From positions 1 through 58,201 of the forward strand of contig CALBKX010000018.1 in NCBI GenBank assembly GCA_937895935.1: a DNA stretch of 58,201 nt, in the 5' to 3' direction. Under the pieces are notes generated by a model. The model saw nothing but the letters and a program-made list of their open reading frames with translations, did not search any database and was not told the origin of the DNA. The stretch comes from an uncultured Clostridia bacterium. GTDB taxonomy: Bacteria > Bacillota > Clostridia > Christensenellales > UBA1242. Below are positions 44,219 through 52,783 of the stretch, piece by piece; within the stretch, counting starts at the first letter, position 1; every line of letters starts with the position of its first letter. Both the position numbers and the translations under genes were made by a program.

Positions 44219-45034
44219 TTAGTCAATATCTGTAATTTCATTATCTGAAACAGTAAAGTCAATTTTATTGAAATTATTGCCTAAAAGATAAAAATCACTA
44301 TCTATTTCCAATAAATAACTATAATTTTTAAAATATTTTTTTATATTTTCAATTTTTATATTTTTTGAAATATAATTTTCTGCCTCACTAAAATCTGCTT
44401 TAATTAAATTAAACACTAAAAAAGGTAAGCTATATTTATTAAAATTAGGATTTCCTTTTTTTAAATGTTTAATTTTTATATCGTTGTCTGTTAAATTAAT
44501 TTTATAAAAAACATAGTATGCATTATTAAATGGAACGTTGCACAAAAGTTCAAATTTATCTTGAAAGTACGCAAATTTATCACAATTTAACAAATAAAAC
44601 GAACAACTTTCTAAATCAAATTCTAGTAAGTTGTTTTCATTAAACACATAAATTTTATTATCTTGTTCAATTGCATGGTTTTTTTCTTTTCCTAAAAAAT
44701 AATAACTATATAATTTAGTCCCAACAATAATGCTTACGTGGTCGTTATAAATTTCAATTTCACTGTTATTAGTATTAATTTTGTTGAGTAGGTTATTGTT
44801 AGTGGAAATGACTTCTATAAAACAATTTTGATTTATTGTATTAATTTTTATATTACTATTATACGTGGGTTCGTTTAATGAAACCTTATAAACATTTCCT
44901 CCATTTTTTGACCAAACTAATAAGTCACACACATCATTACTTTCCAATTTTAAAATTGTGTTTTTTGATATTTCTTTTTCCTCTTGATTAATTTTTATAC
45001 CGATATCGTTTAATGAAAAAATATATATACTCAT
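44219..45034 (-). CDS. Protein of unknown function, 271 aa
   Basis: A strand-rich, Asn-rich soluble protein, perhaps with beta-propeller-like repeats (for example KIYVFNENNLLEFDLESCSF). No signal peptide is present. It lies 39 nt upstream of the phosphorylase gene in the same direction and may be co-transcribed. The ATG follows a TAAAAT box by 5 nt and has no Shine-Dalgarno, so leaderless expression is possible. No family is recognised. Confidence 0.6.
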   Translation of the reverse strand: MSIYIFSLNDIGIKINQEEKEISKNTILKLESNDVCDLLVWSKNGGNVYKVSLNEPTYNSNIKINTINQNCFIEVISTNNNLLNKINTNNSEIEIYNDHVSIIVGTKLYSYYFLGKEKNHAIEQDNKIYVFNENNLLEFDLESCSFYLLNCDKFAYFQDKFELLCNVPFNNAYYVFYKINLTDNDIKIKHLKKGNPNFNKYSLPFLVFNLIKADFSEAENYISKNIKIENIKKYFKNYSYLLEIDSDFYLLGNNFNKIDFTVSDNEITDID

Positions 45035-45143
45035 ATTGTATTTTACTTTTTGTGTTTGTTTTATATTACTAAATTAACAGAATATGTATAATCACAATTT
45101 TTTTGTCAATAATCAAAAAGTAAGTTATAAGGGAGGGATACAA

Positions 45144-45932
45144 ATGGAAAAATTTTCTAAATGGGATGATGAAGAAGTTAAAACATTATTTAAGTTTGTA
45201 GAAATTAAAAAAAGTGAAGGTATGCCACTTGTAAAAATTTTTGATGAATATTCAAAATGCACACATAGACAAAAAAACAGCATCAGAAACTATTATTATA
45301 AAGAATTATCCTTTTTACTAAATAATAAAAATTTAGTCAAAGAATTGGGAATTGATTTAACTTGCCACTATGTTAACAGAGGTGTTCCTTTTAGTAGAGT
45401 AGAAGAAAAAGAAGTGGTTACAAAAATAGATTCTTTAATTAAGGAAGGGAATTCTGTCAGAAAAGCTTGTTTAATTTTATCAAATGGTGATGTGCCAACT
45501 ATGTTACGCTTGCAAAACAAATATAGGTCACTTACTAAGAAAAAGGAGAATGTTAAAAATATGGGGCAAATAATTAAAATGCCAACAAAATGCGAAAGAA
45601 TTACCGAGGATGACATAAAAGCATTATTTATGGGATTAGTTAAACTTGTGAAAAAGCAAGAACAGGAAAACATTAAAAGCGTATATGAAAACGAACTTAA
45701 TAAGGCTAATGAAAAATTAAAATTGGCACTAGCCGAGATTGTTGAAAAACAAAACAAAATCGAAAGATTAAAAAAAGAAATTAGCATTGTAAAAAGTGAA
45801 CTTGGCAAAAGCAAGGAACAAATAATAAAGCAAAGAATAATAAAAAATAAAAATTTAACTGTTACAGATGCTATGAAAGAATATTTCAGTAACAAAACTA
45901 CAAGCAAAAGAGCAATTTTGAAAAATTCATAA
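45144..45932 (+). CDS. Myb/SANT-like DNA-binding protein with coiled coil
   Basis: The N-terminal region (about 1-60) has the W-x-EE helix pattern of Myb-like prespore regulators (KWDDEEVKTLFKFVE, then SIRNYYYKEL), reminiscent of RsfA-type Firmicute proteins. A second similar unit may occupy 88-135. Residues 165-235 form a long Lys/Glu coiled coil, followed by a basic tail. GGAGGG before the ATG at 45144 decides the start; the upstream in-frame codons lack one. A DNA-binding regulatory role is inferred. Confidence 0.65.
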   Translation: MEKFSKWDDEEVKTLFKFVEIKKSEGMPLVKIFDEYSKCTHRQKNSIRNYYYKELSFLLNNKNLVKELGIDLTCHYVNRGVPFSRVEEKEVVTKIDSLIKEGNSVRKACLILSNGDVPTMLRLQNKYRSLTKKKENVKNMGQIIKMPTKCERITEDDIKALFMGLVKLVKKQEQENIKSVYENELNKANEKLKLALAEIVEKQNKIERLKKEISIVKSELGKSKEQIIKQRIIKNKNLTVTDAMKEYFSNKTTSKRAILKNS

Positions 45933-45984
45933 TTATAGTTTAAATTAACTTTCAAAAAAGAGATATATTTAAATAGTTCCCAAA

Positions 45985-46022
45985 GAGTGATTTTTAACAT
46001 GTTTAAAAAAATCACTTTTTTT
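45985..46022 (+). terminator. Terminator after the Myb-like gene
   Basis: AGTGATTTTT and AAAAATCACT arms followed by seven Ts. Confidence 0.8.
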
Positions 46023-46126
46023 AAGTAGTAACTATTAAAGCAAAATTTTTTCGTCTTTCTATATTGACAAAAATGTAAAAATGTATTAGCATATATTAAA
46101 AGAAAATTAGGAGTGATTATAGGATA

Positions 46127-46894
46127 ATGAATCAAATTTATAAACAAAAAATTAGAGCATATCTTCCAGAAATTTATAAAAATTTTTTAACATCAAAATT
46201 AATGATTGATAGAAGACAAGTGGATGAAATATTTTCAGATCCAGTTGTATTAAAACAATTTAACCATACAATTGATATTTTTTATCACAATTCAGATTTT
46301 GGCAATAGAGATGAATTGCTTTTTGATGAAGCAATCAAATATCAAAAAACAGTTGAAAAAAGATGTGGTTTTAAAGATGAGTACTTTAGATTATTTTTGC
46401 ATATTTATAGGTTTTATACAAGTTGCACTTACACATTTTTACTTGATGATAAAGGCAATTATTTACCTGAAAATGAAAAAGAATACTTTTCAAAATTACA
46501 ACATGTTTGTTGTGTGGTTTGCGATAATGTGTTTATCGACTTGCAAAACGGAAATTGTTGGTGGGAAATGGAAAACGCATCAAGTTTACGTAGACAATTT
46601 TTAAATGATATTGTTATTATGCCACTAGACAAAATACAAAGGTTGTGCAGAACGTACTTGGGTAGGGAAATTGACATTAAAAAAGAGTTATTGCATGACG
46701 ATAGATCTACACCACCAATGGAATTAGTTAAAGAATTAGATGAAAAAATGCGCAAAACAGGAAAGATTTTAGTTTATTCTTGGCCTGAGTGTACAAATGG
46801 GGAGTGGAAGTTTGTCGATTCAAAGACCAATCCACCAAAAAATGAGTATTATTTTAGAAGATATATTTCACCAGAATTGATAAATGAAAAATAA
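46127..46894 (+). CDS. Protein of unknown function, 255 aa
   Basis: A soluble protein rich in aromatic and charged residues, with 8-9 Cys scattered (for example QHVCCVVCDN and NGNCWWEME). It begins MNQIYKQKIRAYLPEIYKNF. The C-terminus has YSWPECTNGEWKFVDSKTNP. A promoter-like TTGACA at 46064 precedes the gene. It is monocistronic. No family is recognised. Confidence 0.65.
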   Translation: MNQIYKQKIRAYLPEIYKNFLTSKLMIDRRQVDEIFSDPVVLKQFNHTIDIFYHNSDFGNRDELLFDEAIKYQKTVEKRCGFKDEYFRLFLHIYRFYTSCTYTFLLDDKGNYLPENEKEYFSKLQHVCCVVCDNVFIDLQNGNCWWEMENASSLRRQFLNDIVIMPLDKIQRLCRTYLGREIDIKKELLHDDRSTPPMELVKELDEKMRKTGKILVYSWPECTNGEWKFVDSKTNPPKNEYYFRRYISPELINEK

Positions 46895-46919
46895 TTATAC
46901 TCTTAATATTAGTAGAATA

Positions 46920-46951
46920 TTAAAAAATCTTTGGAATTCCAAAGATTTTTT
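46920..46951. terminator. Bidirectional terminator
   Basis: Near-perfect palindrome AAAAATCTTTGGAATTCC continuing as AAAGATTTTTT, between the gene at 46127 (+) and tRNA-Leu (-). Confidence 0.85.
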
Positions 46952-46957
46952 AATTTG

Positions 46958-47043
46958 TGGTGCAAATAGCGAGATTTGAACTCGCATGATATTTCTATCA
47001 CAAGTGTCTGAGGCTTGTGCGTCTACCGTTCCGCCATATTTGC
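46958..47043 (-). tRNA. tRNA-Leu (CAG)
   Basis: Read on the minus strand: acceptor GCAAATA with TATTTGC, anticodon stem CAAGC/ACTTG around loop CTCAGAC (anticodon CAG), a long variable arm (TGATA-GAAA-TATCA) as in type II tRNAs, and T-arm GCGAG-TTCAAAT-CTCGC with encoded CCA. The closing pair of the anticodon loop is a C-A mismatch. It would read CUG codons, which are rare in this AT-rich genome. Confidence 0.92.
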
Positions 47044-47092
47044 ATAATTATTAAAATATTATAAACAGAATTAAAAAAAATTGCAACATAAT

Positions 47093-47210
47093 ATAACATC
47101 GGAAGTTTTGCCTGAATGTATCGAAAGTATTTTTGCCAGCAACTGATGTTAATTTAAGCCGTGATGCCTTGATTTATCAAGGTGATTGTTTTTATCAACT
47201 TAAAATTTGA
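47093..47210 (+). pseudogene. Possible frameshifted gene fragment
   Basis: Two overlapping frames read like parts of one protein: ITSEVLPECIESIF (47093-47134) and LPATDVNLSRDALIYQGDCF followed by YQLKI (47133-47210). Neither has a start codon. The second is suggestive of a structural phage protein, but I cannot name it. The rest of the gap up to 47341 is AT-rich with a small CCTTGATTTATCAAGG hairpin. Confidence 0.3.
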
Positions 47211-47341
47211 CTTGTTCAAATTTTAACATTACATAGTTGTAAATTTGATAAATATTTTAATAATTAATAAATTTTACAGTAAAAATTAAAAAAATAAGCA
47301 AATTTTTAATTTTTTGCCTATTTTTTATTAAAAATTGTAAA

Positions 47342-47908
47342 TTACATAATATTTTTCAAAACGTCTTTTATAGTTTTTATGTAAATATTTCTTTCGTCAA
47401 TAATATCGCTTAATAATTGTTTAAGGCTAGGACAAATATTATAAGATAACGCATTTTTTGCAAAAGAAATTGCACCTTCACTATGTATCAGCATAGAAGA
47501 TAAATATAGTGCATCAATATTATTTGTTGCTGGACCCATATTGAGTTTTTTCATCATCATATCTAATATTTCATTAAATTTACGTGTGTAAAGTTTTATA
47601 TCTCTCTCAGAATTGCAAACGCACGCACATTCTTCGAGCATATTTTGTAATTTTTCAATTTCTATATTTTGGTCAAATATGTAATTTTTTGCAAAATTTT
47701 CAACATCAACATTAGTTGTGTATTTTAAAATGTTTTCGCTTAATTTAACTCCAGCTTCGTGGTGTGGAATGATTTGTTTTATGTAAGTTTCTGATATGCT
47801 TTTACTATTGATGTCCTCTTGCATTGCATTTTTCATTTGATCAATTATTTCATAATATGTATTTAAATATTCTTTACTATTATCGCTTAATTTTTTTACT
47901 ATAAACAT
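47342..47908 (-). CDS. DUF305-like protein
   Basis: A 188-residue helical protein with two ferritin-like half repeats. The first holds IKQIIPHHEAGVKLSENI (family MIPHHxxAIxMA) and the second SMLIHSEGAISFAKNAL. DUF305 proteins are uncharacterised, often metal-related and often exported; this one has no signal peptide. A Cys-rich turn (ECACVCNSE) lies between the two halves. GGAGGC precedes the ATG. Confidence 0.8.
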   Translation of the reverse strand: MFIVKKLSDNSKEYLNTYYEIIDQMKNAMQEDINSKSISETYIKQIIPHHEAGVKLSENILKYTTNVDVENFAKNYIFDQNIEIEKLQNMLEECACVCNSERDIKLYTRKFNEILDMMMKKLNMGPATNNIDALYLSSMLIHSEGAISFAKNALSYNICPSLKQLLSDIIDERNIYIKTIKDVLKNIM

Positions 47909-48335
47909 AAAAGCCTCCGATATATTTCTATGTTTAGGAATAAAAAAATGTTATTTATTGGAATTGTAAAAAAATATTTTGTTAGTTTTAACAAAAAAAC
48001 ATAATTTGAAAAACATACACATCTAGACTTATTTTCTGTATTTGCTTTAATTATTTCAACTTTCATTAATGTTATTTTATTTTTTTATAGTCCTATTTAG
48101 GGTAAAGTTGCAAAAAATACTGTTTTATGATATATTTAATTATGTAAATGATTGCTTAACGCTCAAGCACTTCGCTTCAGTCCACCAAGTGACGGACTAT
48201 CGCTTTCGTTTTAACCGCTTAAAGCAAAGTTTTTACAAAATTAACGAAAAATTTTTAGATAAAGGAAAATTAAAGGTTAATTAATTCGTCAAAATCTAAA
48301 TTGTTTGACTAATTATAGAAAAATAAAGGGAATTT
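47909..48335. other. Intergenic stretch with a GC-richer hairpin
   Basis: A mostly AT-rich gap. Around 48150-48235 the base composition rises and an AGTCC/GGACT hairpin (near 48179-48199) sits inside a loosely palindromic block (GCTTAACGCTCAAGCACTTC against GTTTTAACCGCTTAAAGC). It may be a remnant of a small mobile or repeat element. No gene is convincing. Confidence 0.35.
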
Positions 48336-48959
48336 ATGTTTAGAAAATTTAAACAAATACGAAAACTTGAAAATTCAAAACTTGCAGATGATGAATTTTA
48401 TGAAACTGATGAAAATGATAGAGGGATAATTGATGTAGGTGCTGAAAACTATGACGATATTTTTTCTTATTATGATTTAAATGGGGAAAATGTTTTGGAT
48501 AGTGAGTTTAGCGAATTTTTAGATAAAAAAGCAACAGCAATACCTCAAAAAGTTGAATTAGCATTACATTTTCATGTTAAAGATGCAAATGAAGAAAAAT
48601 GTGAGGAAATTGATAAAGCAATAAAAAATAACTATAAACGCGAATTAAGAGCGATAAATAGGCAATTACACAGAAATTCTTTAAATACAATTTACCTTTT
48701 AGCAATGGGGTTAGTTGCCTTTGGAATTTATATTTTGTTATATTTGCTTAATGCGTATTTTATCGCCACTTATATATTTGATTTAATTGCTTGGGTATTC
48801 TTATGGGAAGTAGTTAACAATCATTTTATTGTAAGACCAAAAATGCAGGATCGTAGATTGCAGATGTACAGGTTTGTTAGAGCAGATATTGAAGTTTTTG
48901 AGTACGAAAAAAAATCTCGTGACAACCATAAAAAAGGCAGAATACTTAAAAAAGGATAG
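48336..48959 (+). CDS. Membrane protein of unknown function
   Basis: A 207-residue protein with an acidic cytoplasmic N-terminal half (about 1-105) and two transmembrane segments (about 115-137 and 141-160), then a basic tail (RRLQMYRFVRADIEVFEYEK). The first residues are basic. AAAGGGAA precedes the ATG. It is four bases upstream of the HD-domain gene and probably starts the HD-truA operon. No family is recognised. Confidence 0.7.
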   Translation: MFRKFKQIRKLENSKLADDEFYETDENDRGIIDVGAENYDDIFSYYDLNGENVLDSEFSEFLDKKATAIPQKVELALHFHVKDANEEKCEEIDKAIKNNYKRELRAINRQLHRNSLNTIYLLAMGLVAFGIYILLYLLNAYFIATYIFDLIAWVFLWEVVNNHFIVRPKMQDRRLQMYRFVRADIEVFEYEKKSRDNHKKGRILKKG

Positions 48960-48963
48960 AAGT

Positions 48964-49635
48964 ATGATTCAACTTAAAAATGATAATGAAAAGATAAAAA
49001 CAGTTTTAGATTATTATGTTTTAACAAACAAACTAAAAGACATAGTTAGGTCTGGCTGGAAACGTTGGGGAGTTAAAAGGGATAGGGTAGAATCTATTGC
49101 AGAACACATTTATGGAACGTGTATGCTTGCTATCGCTATTTGGTCTGAAACACTTCCAAAAGTAAATATCAGTGAAGTTATAATGATGCTTGCATTACAC
49201 GAAACAGAGGAAATAATAATTGGGGATATAACCCCTTTTGATGAAAGTAAAAAATTAAAAATAAAAATGGACGGAGAAAAAGCTGTCCAAGCCATTTTTA
49301 AAAATTTGGTTGCAAAAGATGTTTATTTTAAGTTAATACACGATTTTGATACTTTATCAACTCCCGAAGCTGTTTTTGCTCACAAGTGTGATAAATTGGA
49401 ATGTGATTTGCAAGCAAGGCTTTACAGTGATCAAAATTGTTTAAAATATGAAGATGCTGATGAAATAAAGAATAATGAAAAAATTTTAAAGTTTAGGGAA
49501 AAGGGTATAACTGACGTAGCGGACTATTTTATTTTATCAGATAGGAAACACTTTGCCGAAGATGATATATTTTTGAAAATAAATAAATATATTGAAGGTA
49601 AAAAAATATTAAAAACAGGTAAAAAAAATGACTAA
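48964..49635 (+). CDS. HD-domain hydrolase, YfbR/HDDC2-like
   Basis: The product resembles 5'-nucleotidases acting on deoxynucleoside monophosphates. The pattern ESIAEHIYGTCMLAI, then LALHETEEIIIGDITPFD, gives the first His and the HD-type pair as His79-Glu80, a His-Glu variant that I believe also occurs in this subgroup. FAHKCDKLECDLQA supplies the later metal Asp. The ATG at 48964 gives the natural N-terminus; an upstream start would overlap the membrane protein. It overlaps truA by 8 nt. Confidence 0.8.
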   Translation: MIQLKNDNEKIKTVLDYYVLTNKLKDIVRSGWKRWGVKRDRVESIAEHIYGTCMLAIAIWSETLPKVNISEVIMMLALHETEEIIIGDITPFDESKKLKIKMDGEKAVQAIFKNLVAKDVYFKLIHDFDTLSTPEAVFAHKCDKLECDLQARLYSDQNCLKYEDADEIKNNEKILKFREKGITDVADYFILSDRKHFAEDDIFLKINKYIEGKKILKTGKKND

Positions 49636-50359
49636 TGTTTTATTTGGTGTAAGTTATTTAGGAACAAATTATGCTGGCTGGCAAAAGCAAGATAATGCAC
49701 TTGGTATTCAAGAAGTAATTGAAAATGCAATGCAAGATTTAGGAATAAAAAATCCAGAAATTTTTGCGAGTGGCAGAACAGATGCGGGTGTCCACGCAAA
49801 GGAACAATGTTTTAATGCTCACATAAATTTTTCAAATGTTCAAAAATTGCCCCTTGCATTAAACAGCAAATTGCCAGAAGATATTAGGATTTTATGGGCA
49901 AAGAAAGTCGATGATGATTTTCATTCTAGATTTTCAGCACATAAAAAAACTTATGTGTACAGAATAAGAATTGGCGAAGTTGAAAGTCCGTTTGATTATC
50001 AATACACAACGTATTTAAATTATAATTTAAACTTGCAAAAGATGGTTGATTCTGCTAAGTTTTTGATTGGAGAACATGATTTTCAAGCGTTTTGTTCATC
50101 TAACACTAAAACACCTGACTATATAAGAACAATTTATAATTTGGATATTAAAAAAACAGATAATCTTTTTGAATTTGAAATTTGCGGAAACGGTTTCTTA
50201 TATAATATGGTTAGAATTGTTGTGGGGACATTAGTTGATGTGGGTAGAGGGAAAATGGAACCTCAAAAAATAAATGATGTATTAATAAGTAAAGATAGAA
50301 AATTTGCAGGGAAAACAATGCCCGCAAAAGGACTTATTTTAAAAAATGTAGAATACTAG
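49628..50359 (+). CDS. truA: tRNA pseudouridine(38-40) synthase TruA
   Basis: TruA converts U38, U39 and U40 of tRNA anticodon arms to pseudouridine. The catalytic Asp is in SGRTDAGVHA (about residue 53). The N-terminal YLGTNYAGWQKQ, HSRFSAHKKTYVYRI and the C-terminal GNGFLYNMVRIVVGTLVDVGRG are typical. The length of 243 matches the family. The start lies inside the previous gene, so translation is coupled. Confidence 0.96.
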   Translation: MTNVLFGVSYLGTNYAGWQKQDNALGIQEVIENAMQDLGIKNPEIFASGRTDAGVHAKEQCFNAHINFSNVQKLPLALNSKLPEDIRILWAKKVDDDFHSRFSAHKKTYVYRIRIGEVESPFDYQYTTYLNYNLNLQKMVDSAKFLIGEHDFQAFCSSNTKTPDYIRTIYNLDIKKTDNLFEFEICGNGFLYNMVRIVVGTLVDVGRGKMEPQKINDVLISKDRKFAGKTMPAKGLILKNVEY

Positions 50360-50518
50360 CAAAAAAATTTGACTAAGAATTATTGAATGTATTAAACTAA
50401 AAATATAAAAGTATCAAATTTATTAATGCCTTTTAGGATGACTTTTTAAAATAGGTGATGGTTGTGACTAGCGACTATACCATCACAATGTTTTATTCCT
50501 AATTATAGAGGAGAAAAT

Positions 50519-51208
50519 ATGAAAAAATTTAGAATAATTTCAATATGTGCCTCACTATGCTTGATGATTGCTATGCTTGCATTTGGTGTATATTCAGCAT
50601 CAACAGCCACTATTACAATTGGAAGTTCTGTAAGTTTTGAAGTTCAAAATGTTTTTGTTGAGGTTGCAGCAGGACTCGGGAAGGAACCTGATGAAAAAAA
50701 CACAGAATACTATTATTCTCAGCCAACTGGCACGCAACTTCCACTTACTCAACTTACTAAACTTCCAGACAAGAATTTTAGTGAAGAAGAGGGTGGCAAT
50801 GAAATATCATATTTTGTTTATATAAAAAATCTACACTCAAGAGATATTAAAATTCGTTTTGCGTTTGAATGGCTGTCTTCTTCTAAATATAATTATTCTG
50901 ATTCAACTGCTGGAGAAGGGGCAGTTACTGTTACATCATATGTAAATAAAAAAATTGGAACAGCTTTTTCTAAAGATAAAGACTTAAACTGTGTTGCTCA
51001 AACACCAACAAAAGAAAACTCTTTAAGAACTGACATTATTAAAGGTGACTCTTCAAGCGAAGATTTTTTGGAAAACGAAACAAAAATTTTAGTTGTAACA
51101 ATTAAACTAAAAGATGAAGCATCAATTTATGAATTGAAAAATGGTGCTTTAACAATAAAAGTTAATGCTGGCTTGCAAGATATAACCGATGACCAAATGG
51201 TAGATTAA
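50519..51208 (+). CDS. Secreted beta-rich protein of unknown function
   Basis: A signal peptide (KKFRIISICASLCLMIAMLA, cleavage near SAS around residue 29) precedes a 200-residue strand-rich domain starting STATITIGSSVSFEVQNVFV. The layout recalls TasA/camelysin-type SipW-dependent proteins that form surface fibres, but the match is loose. An inverted repeat TGATGGT...ACCATCA at about 50457-50486 lies in the 5' leader. GAGGAGAAA precedes the ATG. It converges on the amidase gene and overlaps it by 4 nt. Confidence 0.65.
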   Translation: MKKFRIISICASLCLMIAMLAFGVYSASTATITIGSSVSFEVQNVFVEVAAGLGKEPDEKNTEYYYSQPTGTQLPLTQLTKLPDKNFSEEEGGNEISYFVYIKNLHSRDIKIRFAFEWLSSSKYNYSDSTAGEGAVTVTSYVNKKIGTAFSKDKDLNCVAQTPTKENSLRTDIIKGDSSSEDFLENETKILVVTIKLKDEASIYELKNGALTIKVNAGLQDITDDQMVD

Positions 51209-51903
51209 TTTAAATAAGCTAAAACACCAAGAAGTATGCTATAACATACTTCTTTTTTATAATCTTCTTTTAAAAGCAATGTTTCTTCATTTGGGTTTGA
51301 TAAATATCCGCATTCAACTAAAACGCTTGGTGCTTTAATTGCATTGAGCATATAATAATCTCCAACTTTTGTTTCCTTTCTGGCTTTTTCTAAATATTTT
51401 ATAAAATACGTTTGAATGTTATCAGCTAATTTTTTGCTAGGTTCGTCATCCTTGCCGTAAAAAACCTGAGCGCCCTGCGATTTTGAACTATAACTATTCA
51501 TATGAATAGAAATAACAAAATCGGCATTTGCATTTTCAATTATTTCACGCCTTTTTTTCATATCGTCTTTTTTCTTATTTGATGCAAATGGATTATATAA
51601 CCCGCTATCAGTTGTTCTGGTCATAACAACATTAAATCCAAAATCTTGCAAATATTCTCTTAAACAATTTGCATAATTTAAATTAAATACTGCCTCACAA
51701 ATACCACTATTTTTTCCAACACTTCCACCATCAATCCCACCATGTCCAGCATCAATAACTACAGTATATTTTGTTTTAGGACTTGTGCTTGCAATAACTT
51801 TAGGTAAAAAACATCCAGCAAAAATTACAAAAGCAAACAGAATACTAAAAATTATCCATTTTTTTTTGAACAAAAATATTTTTAATTTTTTAGAGTTTTT
51901 CAT
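51205..51903 (-). CDS. N-acetylmuramoyl-L-alanine amidase (Amidase_3)
   Basis: Cuts the bond between N-acetylmuramic acid and L-Ala in peptidoglycan. A membrane anchor (about residues 12-36) is followed by the zinc domain: VIDAGHGGIDGG, the Glu in GICEAVFNL, VISIHMNSY and the catalytic Glu in VLVECGYLSN. The small size and build are like CwlD, which makes muramic lactam in spore cortex. The ATG at 51903 follows a -10 box by 6 nt with no Shine-Dalgarno. Confidence 0.9.
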   Translation of the reverse strand: MKNSKKLKIFLFKKKWIIFSILFAFVIFAGCFLPKVIASTSPKTKYTVVIDAGHGGIDGGSVGKNSGICEAVFNLNYANCLREYLQDFGFNVVMTRTTDSGLYNPFASNKKKDDMKKRREIIENANADFVISIHMNSYSSKSQGAQVFYGKDDEPSKKLADNIQTYFIKYLEKARKETKVGDYYMLNAIKAPSVLVECGYLSNPNEETLLLKEDYKKEVCYSILLGVLAYLN

Positions 51904-51909
51904 AATGTA

Positions 51910-51939
51910 TATATATTTTGTACACAAAATTTTATGCAA
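51910..51939 (-). promoter_or_regulatory. Leaderless-type promoter of the amidase
   Basis: On the minus strand: TTGCAT (51934-51939), 18 nt, TATATA (51910-51915), 6 nt before the ATG. Confidence 0.5.
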
Positions 51940-52112
51940 TAATATAAAAAAATAGTGTCACAGAGGTATTGACAAATTTTAAACTAAAAATGCAACAAGT
52001 AAAAAAATTCTTTTATTCAAAAATTTAAAAAGGGAAAATCTATTTTTTTGATATTTTGTGACGGGGCGTCTATTTCAAAATTGTTTGAATTTTAACCCTA
52101 TGAGGTGATATA

Positions 52113-52393
52113 ATGGGAATGTGTAAAACTAGTGGCGGGATAAAGAAAATGCTAAATATGTCTAGAAAAATTAGTCTTTATAATTCTCAACGAAAGAGAA
52201 ATCTTGCTTTAAAGATGATGATGATTTTATAAATAATGCAAAAATAGGTGGTAAATATTTGAAATCTATTTGGGGGAACAAACAACTGATAGATATTGGC
52301 TGCAATAATTGTAAAATGTTATTAGAGGTGATAATGAACTTTTTAGAATGTTATAATGTAAAAGATAATAAAAAAGCTGTGGGACATACTTGA
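52113..52393 (+). pseudogene. Small gene broken by a frameshift
   Basis: Behind GAGGTG, an ATG at 52113 opens a 39-codon frame (MGMCKTSGGIKKMLNMSRKI...LALKMMMIL). At T-TTA-AAG (52208-52214) a -1 shift would carry reading on for 60 further codons (DDDDFINNAKIGGKYLKSIW...) to a stop at 52391. Both halves look coding. Either one base was lost or gained, or the slippery heptamer is used. The 3' end overlaps the SRP RNA on the opposite strand, which argues for a decayed gene. The family is unknown. Confidence 0.4.
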
Positions 52394-52647
52394 ACTAATC
52401 AACTCTTTTATGCCTAAAACTTTAAGTACTCCACCAAAGCTACCTTATGGCACATAAATTCTAATTTTAATGTTGCTACCGTCAGGTCCTCACATGGTTC
52501 AAAAAGACTTTATTGCATAAGACCTTAATTTCAACATACATAAGGTAAAATTCATAAAAGCAGATTAGCCCGCATATGCCATACTCAGCCCCGCATATAG
52601 TAGATTTCGGGCAACAAGGAACTACTAACTCCCCGCCTAAACACAGC
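52370..52647 (-). ncRNA. ffs: Signal recognition particle RNA, large bacterial type
   Basis: SRP RNA binds Ffh and targets membrane proteins to SecYEG. Read on the minus strand, the 5' part GCTGTGTTTAGGCGGGGAG...GCCCGAAATC...GCGGGG is the Alu domain kept by Bacillus-type SRP RNAs. The apical S-domain at 52471-52500 has GAGGACC-TGAC-GGTAGCAAC, with the conserved AGG...GG-AGCA core and a UGAC tetraloop in place of GGAA. The 5' GCUGUG pairs with 3' CACAGC, followed by a T-run. About 277 nt, like Bacillus scRNA. Confidence 0.93.
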
Positions 52648-52653
52648 TTTATA

Positions 52654-52682
52654 ATTATATGATATAAACAATTTTTTTGCAA
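52654..52682 (-). promoter_or_regulatory. Promoter of the SRP RNA
   Basis: On the minus strand TTGCAA (52677-52682), a 17-nt spacer and a perfect TATAAT (52654-52659), with a start expected at the G at 52647. Confidence 0.85.
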
Positions 52683-52783
52683 GAGAAAAAGCAAAAAACA
52701 CGATTAATTTTATTAAAAGCTAAAATTAATCGTGTTTTTTTAAGTCATAAAACCAAAATAATATGATTTTTAAATTTGTAGTT

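Noticed and set aside
48069..48284. 71-codon plus-strand frame
   Set aside because: It spans a palindromic, GC-richer intergenic block, has no ribosome site, and its product is low-complexity with no recognisable pattern.
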